Source of the DNA: Typha latifolia
Lineage: Eukaryota; Streptophyta; Magnoliopsida; Poales; Typhaceae
Length of the DNA stretch: 64,000 nt
Reading direction: 5' to 3'
NCBI GenBank assembly: GCA_019914945.1
Contig: CM034106.1
Span: forward strand, 868,001 to 932,000
Both the position numbers and the translations under genes were made by a program. Positions 1 through 13,091 of this stretch are shown here, piece after piece (within the stretch, counting starts at the first letter, position 1; each line of letters begins with the position of its first letter). The notes below the pieces were generated by a model. It made no database searches. It was not told where the DNA came from and saw nothing but the letters and a program-made list of their open reading frames with translations.

Positions 1-261
1 TTTCTTGATGATTATAGCTTCAATCAGAAAATTTTCTACTAATCCACTCAATAAATGTTAGATAATTCAAGCAGTAGAAGTCTACTGAGAAGCTTTTATC
101 CATGTCTAAATTAAAAGGCTACTATAAGACAGTTGTCCGACATAATATTTATGTAAAAGTTCATATTTTCTGACCAAGTGTTGTCTGCAAACAACATACA
201 TAGAACAATCTAGTAACTACTAATCAAGCTAGTCTATAGCAAAGTAGCAAAACAAGGATAC

Positions 262-317
262 GCTTTCTGTCCAGCCCCTTGAAAAGCAGAGTCTAAGTCC
301 TTCAGAGACACAGCCAT
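262..317 (-). CDS. VLN: villin, first coding exon (gene continues beyond the left edge)
   Basis: The reverse strand reads ATG at 317-315 and encodes 18 residues plus two bases of an Ala codon, ending at a GT donor (261-260). The peptide begins MAVSLKDLDSAFQGAGQKA. The LD-AF-QGAGQKA block is the well-known N-terminus of plant villins (actin-filament bundling, capping and severing proteins of the gelsolin/villin superfamily), closest in style to the VLN4/VLN5 group. The exon begins at 383 after a CAG acceptor, so 66 bases of 5' UTR precede the ATG. Phase 2 at the donor fits the Ala-Gly junction expected next. Gelsolin repeats and headpiece must lie left of base 1. The call rests on one short exon plus the upstream leader structure, but the motif is distinctive. 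Confidence 0.75.
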
Positions 318-383
318 ATTGCCCTTGCTCCTTTGGAAATTACTTTTGGGTGACTTTGCTTTCAAAAGAGAAGAAAATGTATG

Positions 384-1730
384 CTGCAAGAAGACATTCA
401 TAGACAAATGAAGAGTTAGTATGAAGTTCAGTCAATAGAGAAATAGATTATAAAAAATGGCCAAGTTCATTAAATTTGAAAGCATTTGAGTCGAGCTAAA
501 TCTCCTGTGAGGACACAAAACCAATATTCTAGCATAACCATAAAAAGCATGAGAAATCAGATAATTCAGGACTAAGAACATCAAACTGAAGAATATTGTA
601 ACCGATAAAGACTACATGCGAAATGGTTATAAAGAATATTGTAACCGATAAAAACATATCCTTTCAAATAGAGTTAGAAAGGATATGTTTTGCCTCAAAC
701 GATTGAAGTAAGTTATCCAAACAAGGCAAAGTCAGGATTGAAAAGAACTTTGAAAGTCTTTGATGCAGAAGAAAAATTCTTGACATGAATCTAAAGGTTA
801 CTTAGATACCCAAGAACACTGTTTCACAGATAATGCATGCAGCCATAAGTCTCAAGGATAGCGAAATGCAGCATTCCTAATCAATGCTTATATATGAGAA
901 ATTTCACAATGACGGATTTTACGTTGCTTCCACCCAACAGAGGCAAGAAATGCCCAAAGTATACTCCCACAAATCACTTTCTGCTGACAACCATCATAAC
1001 AACCTGAGAATATGAAACTCATAGGAACACCACCAAACACACATCAGATGGCCATTAAAATAGCTAGATTACAGTCTAGATACCGAATGCCGAACTGCAG
1101 GGAACCAAACGAGTTGATGAAATCCAAAATAAGTGGCTTGGCAACTAAACCAAATTCAGCAACCTCCATGATAGTTCTTGCATTCCACAAGCATCCTTGT
1201 CACCCATATACTGAATTACGAAATTGCAGACGATTCAAAATTTCCTCAGATGCAATTGTAAAAAGAATATGCATGGAACAGTCGATTTCAACGGTCATCA
1301 CGATGCACAAAGATTTAAGCTTTTTCTTATCATTTAGCTAAAATGTCAAGAACCAGAGGAATCCCCATATCCAACAGCTGAAAACAACGTGCATCAGTAG
1401 TCAAAAAGACTCCTTTCACATCGAAACCAGCATCCTTCGCATCAAAATGAGATCTTTTTACAATCATCAGCTAGAATCCCAAAAAATTGGATCCAAACAC
1501 GAGAAGAAACTCTCATCGATCGACACCCATACCTTCGCCGCACCCCCAGGGCTCCCCATCTCGTTTCCACAACCAGATCGGTCCCCCGGAGCCAAGGGAC
1601 GAGCGACCAATAACCAAAACTACTCTAATTTGGTTCAATTCCCTCGAATTAAAGACACCCACGTCTCCAACGACCGAAGCACGATTAAAAAATTCCGGAA
1701 AACATCGAGAAACAAATAAAAAAATCTCAC
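384..1730 (-). other. VLN: villin 5' UTR intron
   Basis: This is a 1347-bp leader intron of the villin gene, from a strong donor (CTGAG|GTGAGA, exon end at 1731) to the CTTGCAG acceptor at 384. It is AT-rich and I see no conserved coding exon in it. Short ORFs on the plus strand here have no recognisable content. An additional small leader exon inside it cannot be excluded. Confidence 0.6.
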
Positions 1731-1900
1731 CTCAGGGACTCGAGCGGAACGGAGAGGGTAGAATAGAAACTTTGGAGAACTCTTAATTGATCGATCTCGT
1801 AGGAGAAGGAAGAGAAGGGAGTGAGAGGAAAAGGTCACACCCGAGAAAAAAGGGGGGGAAAAAGAATAAAAGAAAGCGAGGGAGGCGAATGATGAGAGTG
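1731..1900 (-). other. VLN: villin leader exon 1 and approximate transcription start
   Basis: This is a purine/pyrimidine-biased leader ending at the strong donor at 1731. The 5' limit near 1900 is only a guess, because no clear TATA box or initiator can be assigned. It carries no coding sequence I recognise, and the open frame through it on the minus strand is low-complexity. Confidence 0.45.
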
Positions 1901-4385
1901 AGGCGTGCTTATCGCTAATGGTAGCGAACGGAGAAGACCCAGTGATGGACTGAAATTTAATTATAAATTCTTCCTCCTTTTTCCTGGAAGGGCTTTTCTG
2001 CAAAATTATCGACAGTATTCACCCTCTTCTCTAATTTACATAAAATTCGGGTTTCTTTTGGAAGTTATTTTCCCGAAAGAGGTGGTCGGCCACCGGCCAT
2101 CGGGGTCACTAGGGATAAGACGCATGTCCCCCAATGTAGGGAATTCCTCCTTGTGCAATGCGATAAGAACACATGTTAATCTAGTACATGTGGCGGAGTC
2201 CTATTTGCTCTTTCGAGTGTTATTTGTTTTATATGTTGTGCTCCGCTGAGTAAGTGATGGGCTGGAAAGATGACAGGTAGGTGGCGCAAACTTTCTTGCT
2301 ACTTTTGCGATTTGGTCCTTTTACTTGTTAGTTATTGCTCAACAATCCTATGTTAACGCGGTAAGAGTTTCTCGGCATGGTTTCGCTGTAAGGTGTGAAC
2401 GGCGAACTGCCTTTCTGTGACACGTGTTAGCAAATCATTAGTTGAGAACGAAGTTGGTGCGCCACACGTTGGGCGACAGCACGAGCGGCTGTGCGGGAAG
2501 CGGGAAACGATCCCGACGGCAGAGGCAGCTCTCACGTGGCCAGCGAATGCTTCAGATCCGAACCGAAGAGACCTATTAGTGGACCCGATTACCGAAACCC
2601 CGGACCTCTCTTCTGCGTCATTGGCTGGCCCTCGTGGGTCCGCCCGAGCTATTCGGTTGGGGTCAATCGCAGTGGCTCTCCAACCGGTGCGGGTAGGATA
2701 TTAATTGGTCCGTTCTGGTAAACATACGGCTTTCTCGCGGCTTTCGCTGTCACTTGGGCACGATGTCCCAAGTGCGTTAAGATTCGTGCGGGATCGCCGA
2801 TGGAATGAACGGTCTGCGTGTCGCCCTTCGGGAGGCGGTAACGGATCCGAAACGCCTTAGTTTTCGGCACACCGCTCAGGAGGAAGGGAATGAGAAAATA
2901 TCGAAAAATTACATTGCGCACCCTACAATTTCGAAAAGAGGGTGTGAAACATTAAACCACGAAAGTATAAGGTGTGAAGTGTAGCTTTTAAGAAGGAAAA
3001 GGAAAAAAGAGAGAGGAAGAAATAGATATAGATTTTGGGTGTGGAAGTGGGTGTCACGGTGACTTTTATGCATTTTATTTACTTTAAAATCGTCGTCAAG
3101 ACTCGAGAGATGCTCAAGGACAGTCAAAAGCTTATAAAATGTCGGCGCGAGTCGACCGCCAATTTGTCGGAAAAGTAATAAAAGGGAGCAGGGAATTGCA
3201 AGTGTTGTCTTGGTCTCGCTACACAGGGATTAGACAAAGTGGGAAGTAACCCTTTGAATGACGGTGTTAGATTTTAGTAGTTGCTTGTAATTAATATTTG
3301 GAGAAATTCATTACAAACCCTTCTCATATTTTCACTTTATTATTTTGGTCGTTGTTGTTGTTTACGGTGAGTCATTGTTAGAGCTAATAATCTGATTCAA
3401 AAAAGTCACAGAAAATTTAATTAAAATGAATTAAATAAACTTACAGATTAAGCAATTTTCTAATGCCTTGATTGAATCTGAACCGTGTTGTACTCTCTCT
3501 CAAATGCAGACGCAAATTTAAAGACTAGACTCTAGAAGGAAAGTAATGAATCAATTTTTTTCTCTTAAATTATGCAGACTGAAACTAATTAATAGTTACA
3601 TCGAAGGGACACACCACTTCAACCCCTAATCAAATCAGATTTGAACCCAAACCCATATCAGGCAAAAATTAAAAAATGGATTTGACCCGTGCGTGCGAAC
3701 CGAACTGAGCCGGACGGCGCGCGTGTGAGTTAAGTTGCATAGTAACATTTACCCATAAAATAGGTACCCCTTTTGGGGCCCAAAGCTCATAAAAAGTTTG
3801 TTATTTATATACCATATTAATATTTATTAAATATCTAATATGGTACTAAATTTACTTTTCTTTATTTTTCGTTGCCATGATACCCACTTTAGAACCAATT
3901 TTCATTCACTTCTCTTTATGGATTTGACTAAGTAAATATTTGACAATAAAGTACACTTTGAGCTAAATTAATTTCACTATTAAACTATCATTAATAATGT
4001 GTGGGCCCCACTTAAAACTTAACTCAAAGTTAATAAAAATTCATGTTAAATATATGAAATTACCAACAAGTCTGTACGCTAATAACTAATTATATGTTAA
4101 AGCAAAGAGGTAGGAGTGTAAACAAACCGGGCCTGAGAAAGCTGACTCCATCTGAGGCTCAGCTCGAAATTAATGTTAAGCCTAAGTTTTTTTTTTTTTC
4201 TAGGCCCAACTCAGCACAAGTCAAGCTGAGCTTGAGTTGAGTCTGTGCCTAAATTAAACATATTTTCAAGCTAAACTCAAGTCGAGTTTGACCGACTCAA
4301 GCCTTAGCCTAAAACGAGGCTATATTTAAGCCGAGCCTATCTTTGAATTAAAGATCAAACTAATAGTTATATATACATACTTATA

Positions 4386-4420
<35 letters not shown>

Positions 4421-4940
4421 ATAAAATTTTGAGTAGAGCATGAATAAGCTAGCTCTAGCTTAGGCTTGGCTCGAATTCAATTCAAAACTATAAATTTATT
4501 TAAGCTTGGGTCTCAAGCCAAGCCGAGCCCAAGCTAAGCTTGAGTTATAAACAGGCCGACGAACGTCGTATACTCGCTCAGTTGCGTTTTTTTTAAACTA
4601 AAATAATATGTAAATATTAATTAAAAATATTGTTTAAAAATCTATAATCCGAATCTGTGCGACTTTAATGGTCCTCTCTAATTTTTTTTCAAATTAAAAA
4701 AAATCTCTCATTTTCTTAGGATGAGTTCTTTCTAATATCCCTTACTGGAAGTAGACGTCGTAGAACTCATATCCTCTCCACTGACTGAAGAAGGGCTGTC
4801 AAAATATTCAAATCAGCTCGATATCGATTAAACGAATCAAATTTGATTTTAAAAATAGGTTTAAATTTAATATAATGAATTCAAATATATTTGATATTTG
4901 ATATTTGAGGTCTACGTTCGAACTAATTTCAATCTAATCT
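1901..4940. promoter_or_regulatory. villin upstream region and gene-free spacer
   Basis: No gene was recognised. From 2340 to 2900 the base composition turns GC-rich, with G-boxes (CACGTG) at 2421-2426 and 2533-2538 and several other ACGT cores, as in a promoter-proximal region of the minus-strand villin gene. Beyond 3000 the DNA is AT-rich. From about 4100 to 4560 there is repeat-like DNA, listed separately. Open frames between 2350 and 2920 exist on both strands but show no domain, no splice context and no plausible homology. Confidence 0.4.
4105..4560. repeat. degenerate dispersed repeat rich in GAGCT/AAGCC words
   Basis: The stretch is saturated with variants of AAGCTGAGCTTGAG, GAGCCGAGCC and their complements. 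It opens with a GTGTAAACAAACCGGGCC-like edge. This is the look of a common plant non-coding repeat whose inner part is a string of AGCTCGAG-like words. A (TA)n tract (4388-4411) sits inside. No transposase or terminal duplication was found. Confidence 0.4.
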
Positions 4941-4970
4941 AATTTTGAAACCCGCTTCCGAATCCCGTCA

Positions 4971-4971
4971 C

Positions 4972-5013
<42 letters not shown>
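4971..5013 (+). repeat. (CT)n microsatellite in the TBL leader
   Basis: An almost pure CT run ends 10 bases before the TBL start codon. CT/GA tracts in 5' leaders are common in plants and can act as GAGA-type regulatory elements. The same tract type recurs ahead of the ABC1K and SIAMESE-related genes in this window. Confidence 0.85.
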
Positions 5014-5016
<3 letters not shown>

Positions 5017-5022
5017 CCTCTA

Positions 5023-8000
5023 ATGGCGCTCTCCTTACCACTCCTCCTTTCCCGCCACAACAACTCCCGCGCTTTCCTCGTCGTCGTCCTCTTCTCCTCC
5101 CTTCTCCTCCTCCTCCTCCTCCTCCTCTCCCCTGCCATATCATCTCTCTCCTCTCACTTCGCCCTCTTCTCAGACGTCTTCGTCCTCCCTCCTCCTACGC
5201 CACCCTCTCCCGCAATGTTGCTTCCGCCTCCATCGCCGCCTCCGGAGGCGGAGGAGAGAAAAAGATGCGACCTTTACGACGGGAAGTGGGTCAGGGACGA
5301 GGGGGATCACGCGAGATACCCGCTTTACCAGGCGGCGTCGTGCCCATACGTGGACGAGGCATTCGAGTGCCAGGGGAACGGGAGAGGCGATTCCGAGTAC
5401 CTCCATTGGCGATGGGAGCCTCGAGATTGCCACCTGCCGAGGTAGATATAATTCGGTGCCCTAATTTTGTCCTCTTGTTCGATCTTTCTTTAATCTCGTG
5501 CGGTATTCTAGGAAATGGACAAGTGGTAGACTTGAGAAGTATCTGACAAAGGTTTTGGTAGTTAGAATGTCGCATTTCTTAAATGATTAGTTTACATTGC
5601 CATCTTGTGGGGTTTGGCGCTGGGTTATTGGGGGCATAACTGGAAGGGCTGTCAAAGGATGCACTAGAAAATATTAAGCAGCCTAATTGGCACTACTGAA
5701 ATGTATAGCATGGGGGAAAAAACAGAAGCTTTGGAAGGGGATCAAGGACTATAGATCAGGGGTATTAAAGAATGCTTGGAGGAATAAATGGGCTCAAAAT
5801 AATAGTAAACTAAAATTTTTAATTTTGGAGATCAATGACAAGTATAGAAGATATGGTACTATCTTCTAGTACCATCATTGGCTCACTTCTACCTCAAGAT
5901 AGTGTTGATTTTCCAAATCAAGAGCTATCGGTTTTTTCCTTCGACTAAACTCTTTCTTCTTTTGGATGAACTTTGATAGGTTGATTGGATAAGCCTAAAC
6001 TGCATCATAGTAGATAGCCGAGGTTGACATCAGGTTGAGATCTGATTTTCCCAATTCAATAAGGAGTGTCACCATATTCGAGTTATGCTTTATCTGACTT
6101 AAGATTTGTTGGAAAAGCTTGAGTATCAGTGATCATGTCGACATGAAAAACTATACATTATATAGATAAATATCTCGAATCGTGAAAAAGTTGATTTCAA
6201 CAAGTTCTAGAATTGTAAATGTATCAGGATGGGGAACATTCAGATAGTTTTTCATTTAATTTAAATACCAAACGTTAGTATGCCTATATACAGGTGTTTC
6301 TGAAAATTGTTATCTTATATTATATCTAATCTTAATTGTGTAAAGTGATGCAATCACTTCTTCCTTCTTGTGAGCAATTGTTTCACTTGATTAGAGTTTT
6401 GGGCCTTCTTTTCAGGATTAGTTTGTCAGAAAGCAGGGTAGAGAAATACTAAGGGTAGAGCAATTATTTTACTAGTTGCAACTTTCTTATGCTTATTCAA
6501 CTTCCTGCCAAGCCAATGAAATATGACAAGTAAATACACAACTCTACTTAATACGAAAAAAAGTTCCACCCAACATAGTGGTTAGGTGCTTTCAGTTTGA
6601 ATGTTGCAAATACAGTTTAAATGTTGCAAGTTTGCAACTTATCCTAGGCAGCAATGCTCACTCCTTCCGGTAACACTACTTAAAAGAAAGCTTGAGGCAA
6701 CTTGTTTCTGTATCATAGGCATGGAGGAGATAAATTTACTAAGATCAAGAAAGAAAATTTTGGGACCGGCTAGAAATATGGTATGTGTGAAACTATTGAT
6801 ATTGCCTCGTCCTTTTCAAGCTAAGGTCTAAGATTCATTTGTTAATATATTCTACTTTTGTTTAGCATATATTCTGACTAGTGGATTGGACCATTTAGCC
6901 AATTGAAAAGAAAGTACTGTTACTTTGTACTGCAAGTAGCGGTTCTCATGCTTACTAGCAGATAATTTTGTTATAGATCTATAAGAATAGAGAGATTTCT
7001 TGTCTCATTGAAAGCTTTGATCTCTTCCTGTTCTGAACTAATCTTACATCTCCTTATGTTGGTTCTTCAATATCGTTATTTTCTCTGCTGCAAACTAGCA
7101 CCTTGAATTCCTCATATAAGTTGTTTCATCCAATTTATCTCAATCCAACACAATTATGTTTTTATCACTTACATCAAAGATCACTATTTTTAATGCCCCC
7201 TGACTTGATTCATAGATTTAATGCAGCAGACTTTTTGGAGCGACTAAGAGGTAAAAGGTTGATGCTTGTTGGGGATTCAATGAATAGGAATCAGTTTGAA
7301 TCAATGTTGTGCCTTCTACATGAAGCGTTGCCTGATAAGTCTAAGATGTATGAGACACGAGGGTATAAGATAACCAAAGGACGTGGCTACTTCGTGTTCA
7401 AGTTTGTGGTAAGATGAACAATTAATAAACTTTGCCTTGCCTTGCTGCACCAAGAAGATCCTTTAAAACTGACTCATATTTTATTGAACTTCCTTGTTGG
7501 CAAGTAAACATTACAATACTATAGCTGATTGTAAAAAATTATAGCAATGAAGTTCCCTATTATCTAGTATTGAACTGTAATTCCCCGCTGAAGCTTTCTT
7601 TTCTTATTTGGACATTTATGTTTATATATCTGGAGCCGGGAATTAGATGTGCATATCTATTGTATTTGTTAGTTTCTTCAAGCCATCCATTCTATCATCT
7701 TGTAAAACCAACTTCAACTTTAATTAGTTCTTATACATACAAGAAAAACTTCAAAAAATCTGACAAGTGGCATGCTTTTATTGTTAGATGCAGCATTAAT
7801 TTGCGATTGGACAAAATTCATCAGTTATTTGTTTGAAGTGCAGGACTACAACTGTACAGTAGAGTTTGTCCGCTCCCATTTTCTTGTTCGAGAAGGGGCT
7901 CGTATCAATCGACAGGGTAACTCAAACCCAACTCTTTCAATAGATCGCATTGACAAGTCTGCCAATAGGTGGAAGAAAGCTGACATTCTGATCTTTAACA

Positions 8001-8773
8001 CTGGTCATTGGTGGACGCATGGAAAGACAGCAAGGGGGTAAATGTGATTATTTGCTTTTGCCATTTCCTTTCTCTTTGTTCTTTAGTTATCAATGGTTGT
8101 ATCACGTAGCTGATTATTTTGCAGCCTCCGGACGAATACAACACGATTCTAAATCGCTTTGATTTTTCAGGAAGAATTACTATCAAGAAGGTGATGTTCT
8201 TTATCCGAAGTTTGATGCAGTTGAAGCTTATAGGAGAGCCATGAAAACTTGGGGGAGGTGGATAGACAAAAACGTGGATCCTACTAAAAGTTTGGTCTTT
8301 TACCGTGGATACTCTACCGCACATTTCAGGTGCCGATATATTTCTCCTATTCCTCTTATACTAATATAGGCATATTTCCTGGAAACTAGCGATTCAAAAT
8401 TATCTCTAATTTGACCTCTTTAATCAGAGGTGGAGACTGGGACTCCGGTGGCTCATGCAATGGGGAGACTAGTCCTATTACCAGTGGAGCTTTACTTGAT
8501 AGCTATCCTTTAAAAATGAGAATAGTGGAGGAAGTTATTCATGAAATGCATTTCCCAGTGGTTCTGTTAAACGTGACAAAGCTGACCAACTTCCGTAAGG
8601 ATGCTCATCCTTCAGTTTATGGTAAGAACACGACACGGGGTCAGAAGGTTTCTAAACGACGGCAGGATTGCAGCCATTGGTGTCTTCCTGGAGTTCCAGA
8701 TTCATGGAATGAGATGATCTATGCCACCCTTGTTTTAGAGCAAACACCACGTTCCTGGAGAGCAGGATGGTAG
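5023..8773 (+). CDS. TBL: TRICHOME BIREFRINGENCE-LIKE (PMR5/PC-esterase) polysaccharide O-acetyltransferase
   Basis: Five exons: 5023-5441, 7216-7408, 7844-8037, 8171-8329, 8428-8773. They sum to 1311 nt (436 aa) with all phases matching. The first ATG follows the CT tract; upstream in-frame sequence lacks an ATG. Residues about 16-40 form a Leu-rich signal anchor, followed by a Pro-rich stalk (56-75). The TBL domain starts at C82 (CDLYDGKW). The catalytic GDS motif is at 159-161 (VGDSMNRNQ), FNTGHWW is in exon 3, and the C-terminal DXXH motif is D402-H405 (DCSHWCLPG). Family knowledge: type II Golgi proteins that acetylate wall polymers such as xylan, mannan or pectin. Which substrate cannot be told here. 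Intron 1 is long (1774 bp). All junctions are GT-AG. Confidence 0.93.
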
Positions 8774-9771
8774 GGTTGTGTACTTGGTTGGGTTCATCTA
8801 TTGTTCTGGTATTCTTATCAATGCAGCTCTAATCTCCTCTATCTGGGATTCACACGTTTAAGTTACAAAATCCATTTGCTGGATGCATACGAGGCTGTGT
8901 TTTTGTTGAAGAATTGGCCAAATTATAGTGTTCTATGGTGCAATATTCTGCCTTCTTTTGTAAGTCAATCATCCATATAGATGATTTGGTCTCTGTTGTA
9001 ATGGCATGATATTGTATAGAAACCTTGAAATCAATCAAAGCTTTTATCCTCATCAGTTATTCATTAGAATGGATTGTACTAATTTTGGGGATGTTTACAT
9101 AATTGCCACCGTAAACTTTTAAAATATTAATTCAATATCAAAGCTTTTTTTTTTTATGCAAGATTTCTACACTCATCTTTATTAACTTTTAACACGTCAA
9201 TTTTAAAAGAGCCAAAAGATTTTAATTATGATATCTTAAAAAATATAATCGCAATTAAAATATCTTAAAAGTTTTCAGTGGCAATTCTGTAAAAAAACAC
9301 TCTTAATTTTATCAGTCATGTATAACTTTGCATTGATGATTTGAGAGTAAGAAACTGGTTTATCTTGATTGAGGCCTACCTCTGTACTGTTCTTGATAAA
9401 ATGGCTATAGTATTTGAATATCACAAGATATCCAGCATTGTGCGAACTGGAAGTGATGGATAAATTACCCTTCAGTTTCTAACCATCTCTTTCCCCTCAA
9501 ACATAGGGGAACAGACAAGCTTGGAGATAAAGATTACTCATGGAAAACCAATATCTGCACAATGCAATGCACAACATGAAGAGAAATTATATAGGAACAA
9601 TGATTACTCTACAACCTCATAACTATCCAAAATTCCTACAAATCTTTAACTTCTTTTATTGATAAAATTTCTGCAGAATATGGAATTTGATGTCAAGTCA
9701 GTTCACTTAAATAAGATCAAATTTCTAAATATTCTTCCTGATCATGAGAGAGTTTACTACTTTGCAACTAT
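8774..9771. other. TBL 3' UTR and convergent spacer
   Basis: The spacer lies between the TBL stop and the convergent glutaredoxin stop. It holds the TBL 3' UTR (probably to about 9060) and a small MITE at 9091-9302. No other gene was seen. Confidence 0.5.
9091..9302. mobile_element. small MITE with about 45-bp imperfect terminal inverted repeats
   Basis: The left end (9091-9135) and the reverse complement of the right end (9250-9302) share the order ATTGCCAC, then GTAAAC/GAAAAC, then CTTTTAA.ATAT. The element is about 212 bp, AT-rich and non-coding. Flanks share TAATTTT on both sides, a possible 7-bp target duplication. It lies in the 3' flank of TBL. Confidence 0.6.
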
Positions 9772-11826
9772 TTAGAGATCATCTTTTGGATCAATATTCA
9801 GTAGTTTCGAAAGTTTGCCATTTGTGTATGCTTCGACGGTATCTGTCATCCAATAAAAAACAAAAGTTAGTAAGAAAACTGAAGAGAATACCTTTCACAA
9901 AAATAAATTGGGAAGGGTAGCTGGGTTACCATCAGAGCCACCCAAGTGCTTTCCATGGATGAAAACTTGGGGGACCGTACGCCTTCCAACAACTTCAGAC
10001 AAGGCATCTTGAATGTCCCAACCATCCTCTGCAGTACAAATGGACAAGAGCATTAAATCTACACAAGAGAAGGAAAAGCTTAAGCCAGTTAATTTTCAGG
10101 CCACTCTTTAAATATATAGACCCTTTATATTAGGAGGGCAGATCACTCTACTTAGGAAAACTCCATACATGTGTTAAAGTCTCTATAGCATAATTTTAAG
10201 GAGTCCACTAGAAACTTAACAGTTAATAGCCAGATTTGAGAAGATTACTTTGACATCAGAATCACCTTCTGATGAAGAGTAAATCAATATCTAACACAAA
10301 AGAAGCTTCTGGAGAAGTTAATCTAACAGTTGATTCTACTGGTAAGATTTCTCAACTTAATACGCAATAAAGTAAAAAACTTAGAACAACGGGCAGTATA
10401 GCCCCAAGCTTCTCCATAACAAAGTGCAACTTACTCTAAAGTTTCAGGGTCCCAACTTCTATTTTAGGGTTTCTTTAAGTCCTAGTTCAATTAGTCGTCC
10501 ATGTTATAAGACACACAAGATGCCACAGCTGCAGGTTCAAAATTCAGATAATATCGTTTGGGCCTGCAAAGAAACCTGTGATAAGGTATTGAGAACAATT
10601 TTCACTTGGATTATCATAGATGGTAACCTGCTAGCTGAACCATGATAGTCCACAAGTGATTTATCTTTTTGTTACTTTTATTAACCTCTCCTCCCTATCC
10701 CTGTAACATAGAGACCTACATTAGGCCATTCAATACAACAAGATATAACTAAACATATAAGATAGTAGGACTGGCTCTGATGCAAACCCCCAAGCAACAA
10801 CCAATATACCAGAGCTGCAACAATCAAGAACGGTGAATAGGCTTGAGGCAGGTACTGCAGGTCTATCTTAGGTCTTTAGAAATAAGTATTAGAACAATCA
10901 TATACTTTTCTATTACTTGAAGCTTAAGCAACTTATTCCTTGATAGTTGATACACTTACAAATAGAAAACCAAGCGAAAGAGCAAATAAAACATGAAATA
11001 TGAAGGGGATAAAAAAAAATATAGCGGAATTCCGTAACAAACAAACCTCTCTTGTCTAGCTCCACAACATATGGCTCTTTGTTCAATTCTTTGAAAACAG
11101 CTTTTGCTCTTTTACAATACCTGTTCAATCACAGTAGCTTTTTTTAGTGAATGTTACAAAGGAAGATTAGCTGACGAATTGACAAAAAATAGCACAGGGG
11201 TGGATTAGCTATGAATTGACAAAGTACAAGGTACAAACTAATTATACAAGCATTTAAAGTTGCAGATAAGCCATTCTTGTCTATAAACAACAGTGCATTT
11301 CAAAAGAACCACATAAAGCTCCAAAACATCTCCATTTCTACCATTTTAGTATTTTACTCAACAAATTACCTAATTTCATATTAAATTAAACCCACGGCTT
11401 ACATCATAAACTTCATTTAATCTTTCTAGTGATTTCCTACTCTGATACATGCAACCCCTCCAAGAAGTCATAAATACGAGTTGCAAAAGCACATGACCTG
11501 AATTAAAATCAATTAGTCAAACTATCAGAACACCATTCCGAATCCGATGTCGAGTATCAACAGCAAAAAAAAAAAAAAAAAAAACACAATTTCTAATACA
11601 CCACTAAATCAGCATAGATCTACTTGGACCGACTAAAACCCAGAGAGAGAGAGAGAACGTACGGACAATAGGATTTGGAGAAGATGACGATGTCGTGGGA
11701 GGAGACGGTCTTCTTGACGAAGGAGACCTTGTTGGCCGCCTCAGATGAGGAAGCAAAGAGAGAAGCTGCCGCCACCGCCACGAGGGCCACCGCAGCCATA
11801 CCGATCCGCCTCCCAAAGACTGCCAT
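9772..11826 (-). CDS. GRXC: CPYC-type glutaredoxin with N-terminal hydrophobic leader (GRXC3/C4-like)
   Basis: Four exons on the minus strand: 11826-11663, 11120-11047, 10028-9930, 9842-9772. They sum to 408 nt (135 aa) with a clean frame. Residues about 8-25 form an Ala-rich hydrophobic leader (signal peptide or anchor). Active site C54-P-Y-C57 has the first Cys in exon 1 and the second in exon 2, followed by the TVP cis-proline motif (97-99) and the glutathione-binding GGSDD (109-113). Family knowledge: dithiol class I glutaredoxins reduce disulfides and glutathionylated proteins using GSH. The leader suggests the secretory pathway, as for plant GRXC3/C4. The first ATG of the long frame was chosen because it immediately precedes the hydrophobic leader. 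All introns are GT-AG. A GA tract lies in intron 1 just after the donor. Confidence 0.93.
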
Positions 11827-13091
11827 CGCTGTCGCCTCCACCGATCTGGAAGGGGGATTAGGAGGAAAGATCGAAGCAGCAGTCGGTAGTCCTCCTCTCC
11901 CTCCTGACCTCCTCCCTTTGTGTATCAGATTCAGATACTTTGGGCCGGATGTTACCTCGATTATGTGCATTTCAAATGGACCAAACTTTTGAACCCAAGT
12001 TCGATTACGTGCTTGTAACGGTAAAAATCCACCCGATAAAAGTACGATAACTCAAGACTTTAAAATAAGTTTAAATTTAATCTAAATGGGTTCGAAAAGT
12101 AAACAAATCAATCTGCCTAATTCGATCATTAATATGATCCAACAACCCGCAACACATAATAATAGTCCGTTTATGATCCGAATAATTTATTTATCATCTT
12201 AATAACCTGTTTATAATAAAAAAATTATTTATAACACTAGAATATTTATTTAGAATACGAATAACTCATAAAATCCGTTTGTCTCCATCCTTACCATGAT
12301 CCAACCCCACCCACCCGATAAAAGAAATGTAATATTTAGAAGGATATTCTACAAATAAGAGAATTTCTAGATGTACACACACACATAAAAAAAAAAAACT
12401 CATTAATTAAGTTAACAAGCTCTTAAAATTGAATGCCATCATAAAGAACCATATTCTGTGCTAATTTCTGCACTCAGCCACTCACATGGACACATAAAGC
12501 TAAGCTAGCAAGTTTAACTTTGAGAGGTTTTCTTTTTGGCTACAGTTGAAATTAGCACATAACTTTTGAGAGATTTCTACAAAAGATTTTGACCGAGACA
12601 GGAGCAAGCCGTGCACAGTAAATTTCTTGACCATTGGCATTGAGAAGCTTCTTCCAACAAAAAATGAGTAACTTGACCTGCAATGCAAACTTGGGGTCCA
12701 TGGCACCTTCCATCATGCTTTCACTGTAATTCCCATCTTGCTTTCCAGCTAAATTGGCAACAAGAAACTAAAACTGGGTCTTGCTTCTTAAAATCAGTAA
12801 TAAGATCTTCAATTCTTCCCTTGAGATAATAATATCTATCAACTTGGCAAAAAAAATAAAAATTCAAAAACCTCTAGAGTCAACATGAGTCGATCAGGCA
12901 CACGAACATCGCCTCAGCAACATAATTTTCAGACTGCTTTAAGATGTGATCTCCATAACACAAGTTATGGGTAAAAGACTTCCTGCTCATAAAATCCCAA
13001 GCCACTATCCCGGTTTTTGTTTTTACCATTTGCTTGCCACCAGAGAATAGTTGGGTTAGGAGCTATAGAAAAAAATGAATGATTAATTAAA
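11827..13091. other. glutaredoxin upstream region and ABC1K 3' flank
   Basis: No coding gene was seen. From 12000 to 12310 is a repeat-like stretch with scattered CCGATAA, CCGTTTATGATCC and AACCCGC words resembling decayed non-coding transposon DNA. From about 12420 to 13091 probably lies the ABC1K 3' UTR. Its exact end and polyadenylation site are unclear. Confidence 0.4.

Noticed and set aside
1635..2003. 122-aa minus-strand ORF near the villin leader
   Set aside because: Phe/Ser-rich low-complexity translation of a purine-rich leader; it crosses the leader exon donor and has no homology.
2350..2920. Open frames in the GC-rich segment upstream of villin
   Set aside because: No recognisable domain, several overlapping frames on both strands, and G-boxes that fit promoter DNA better.
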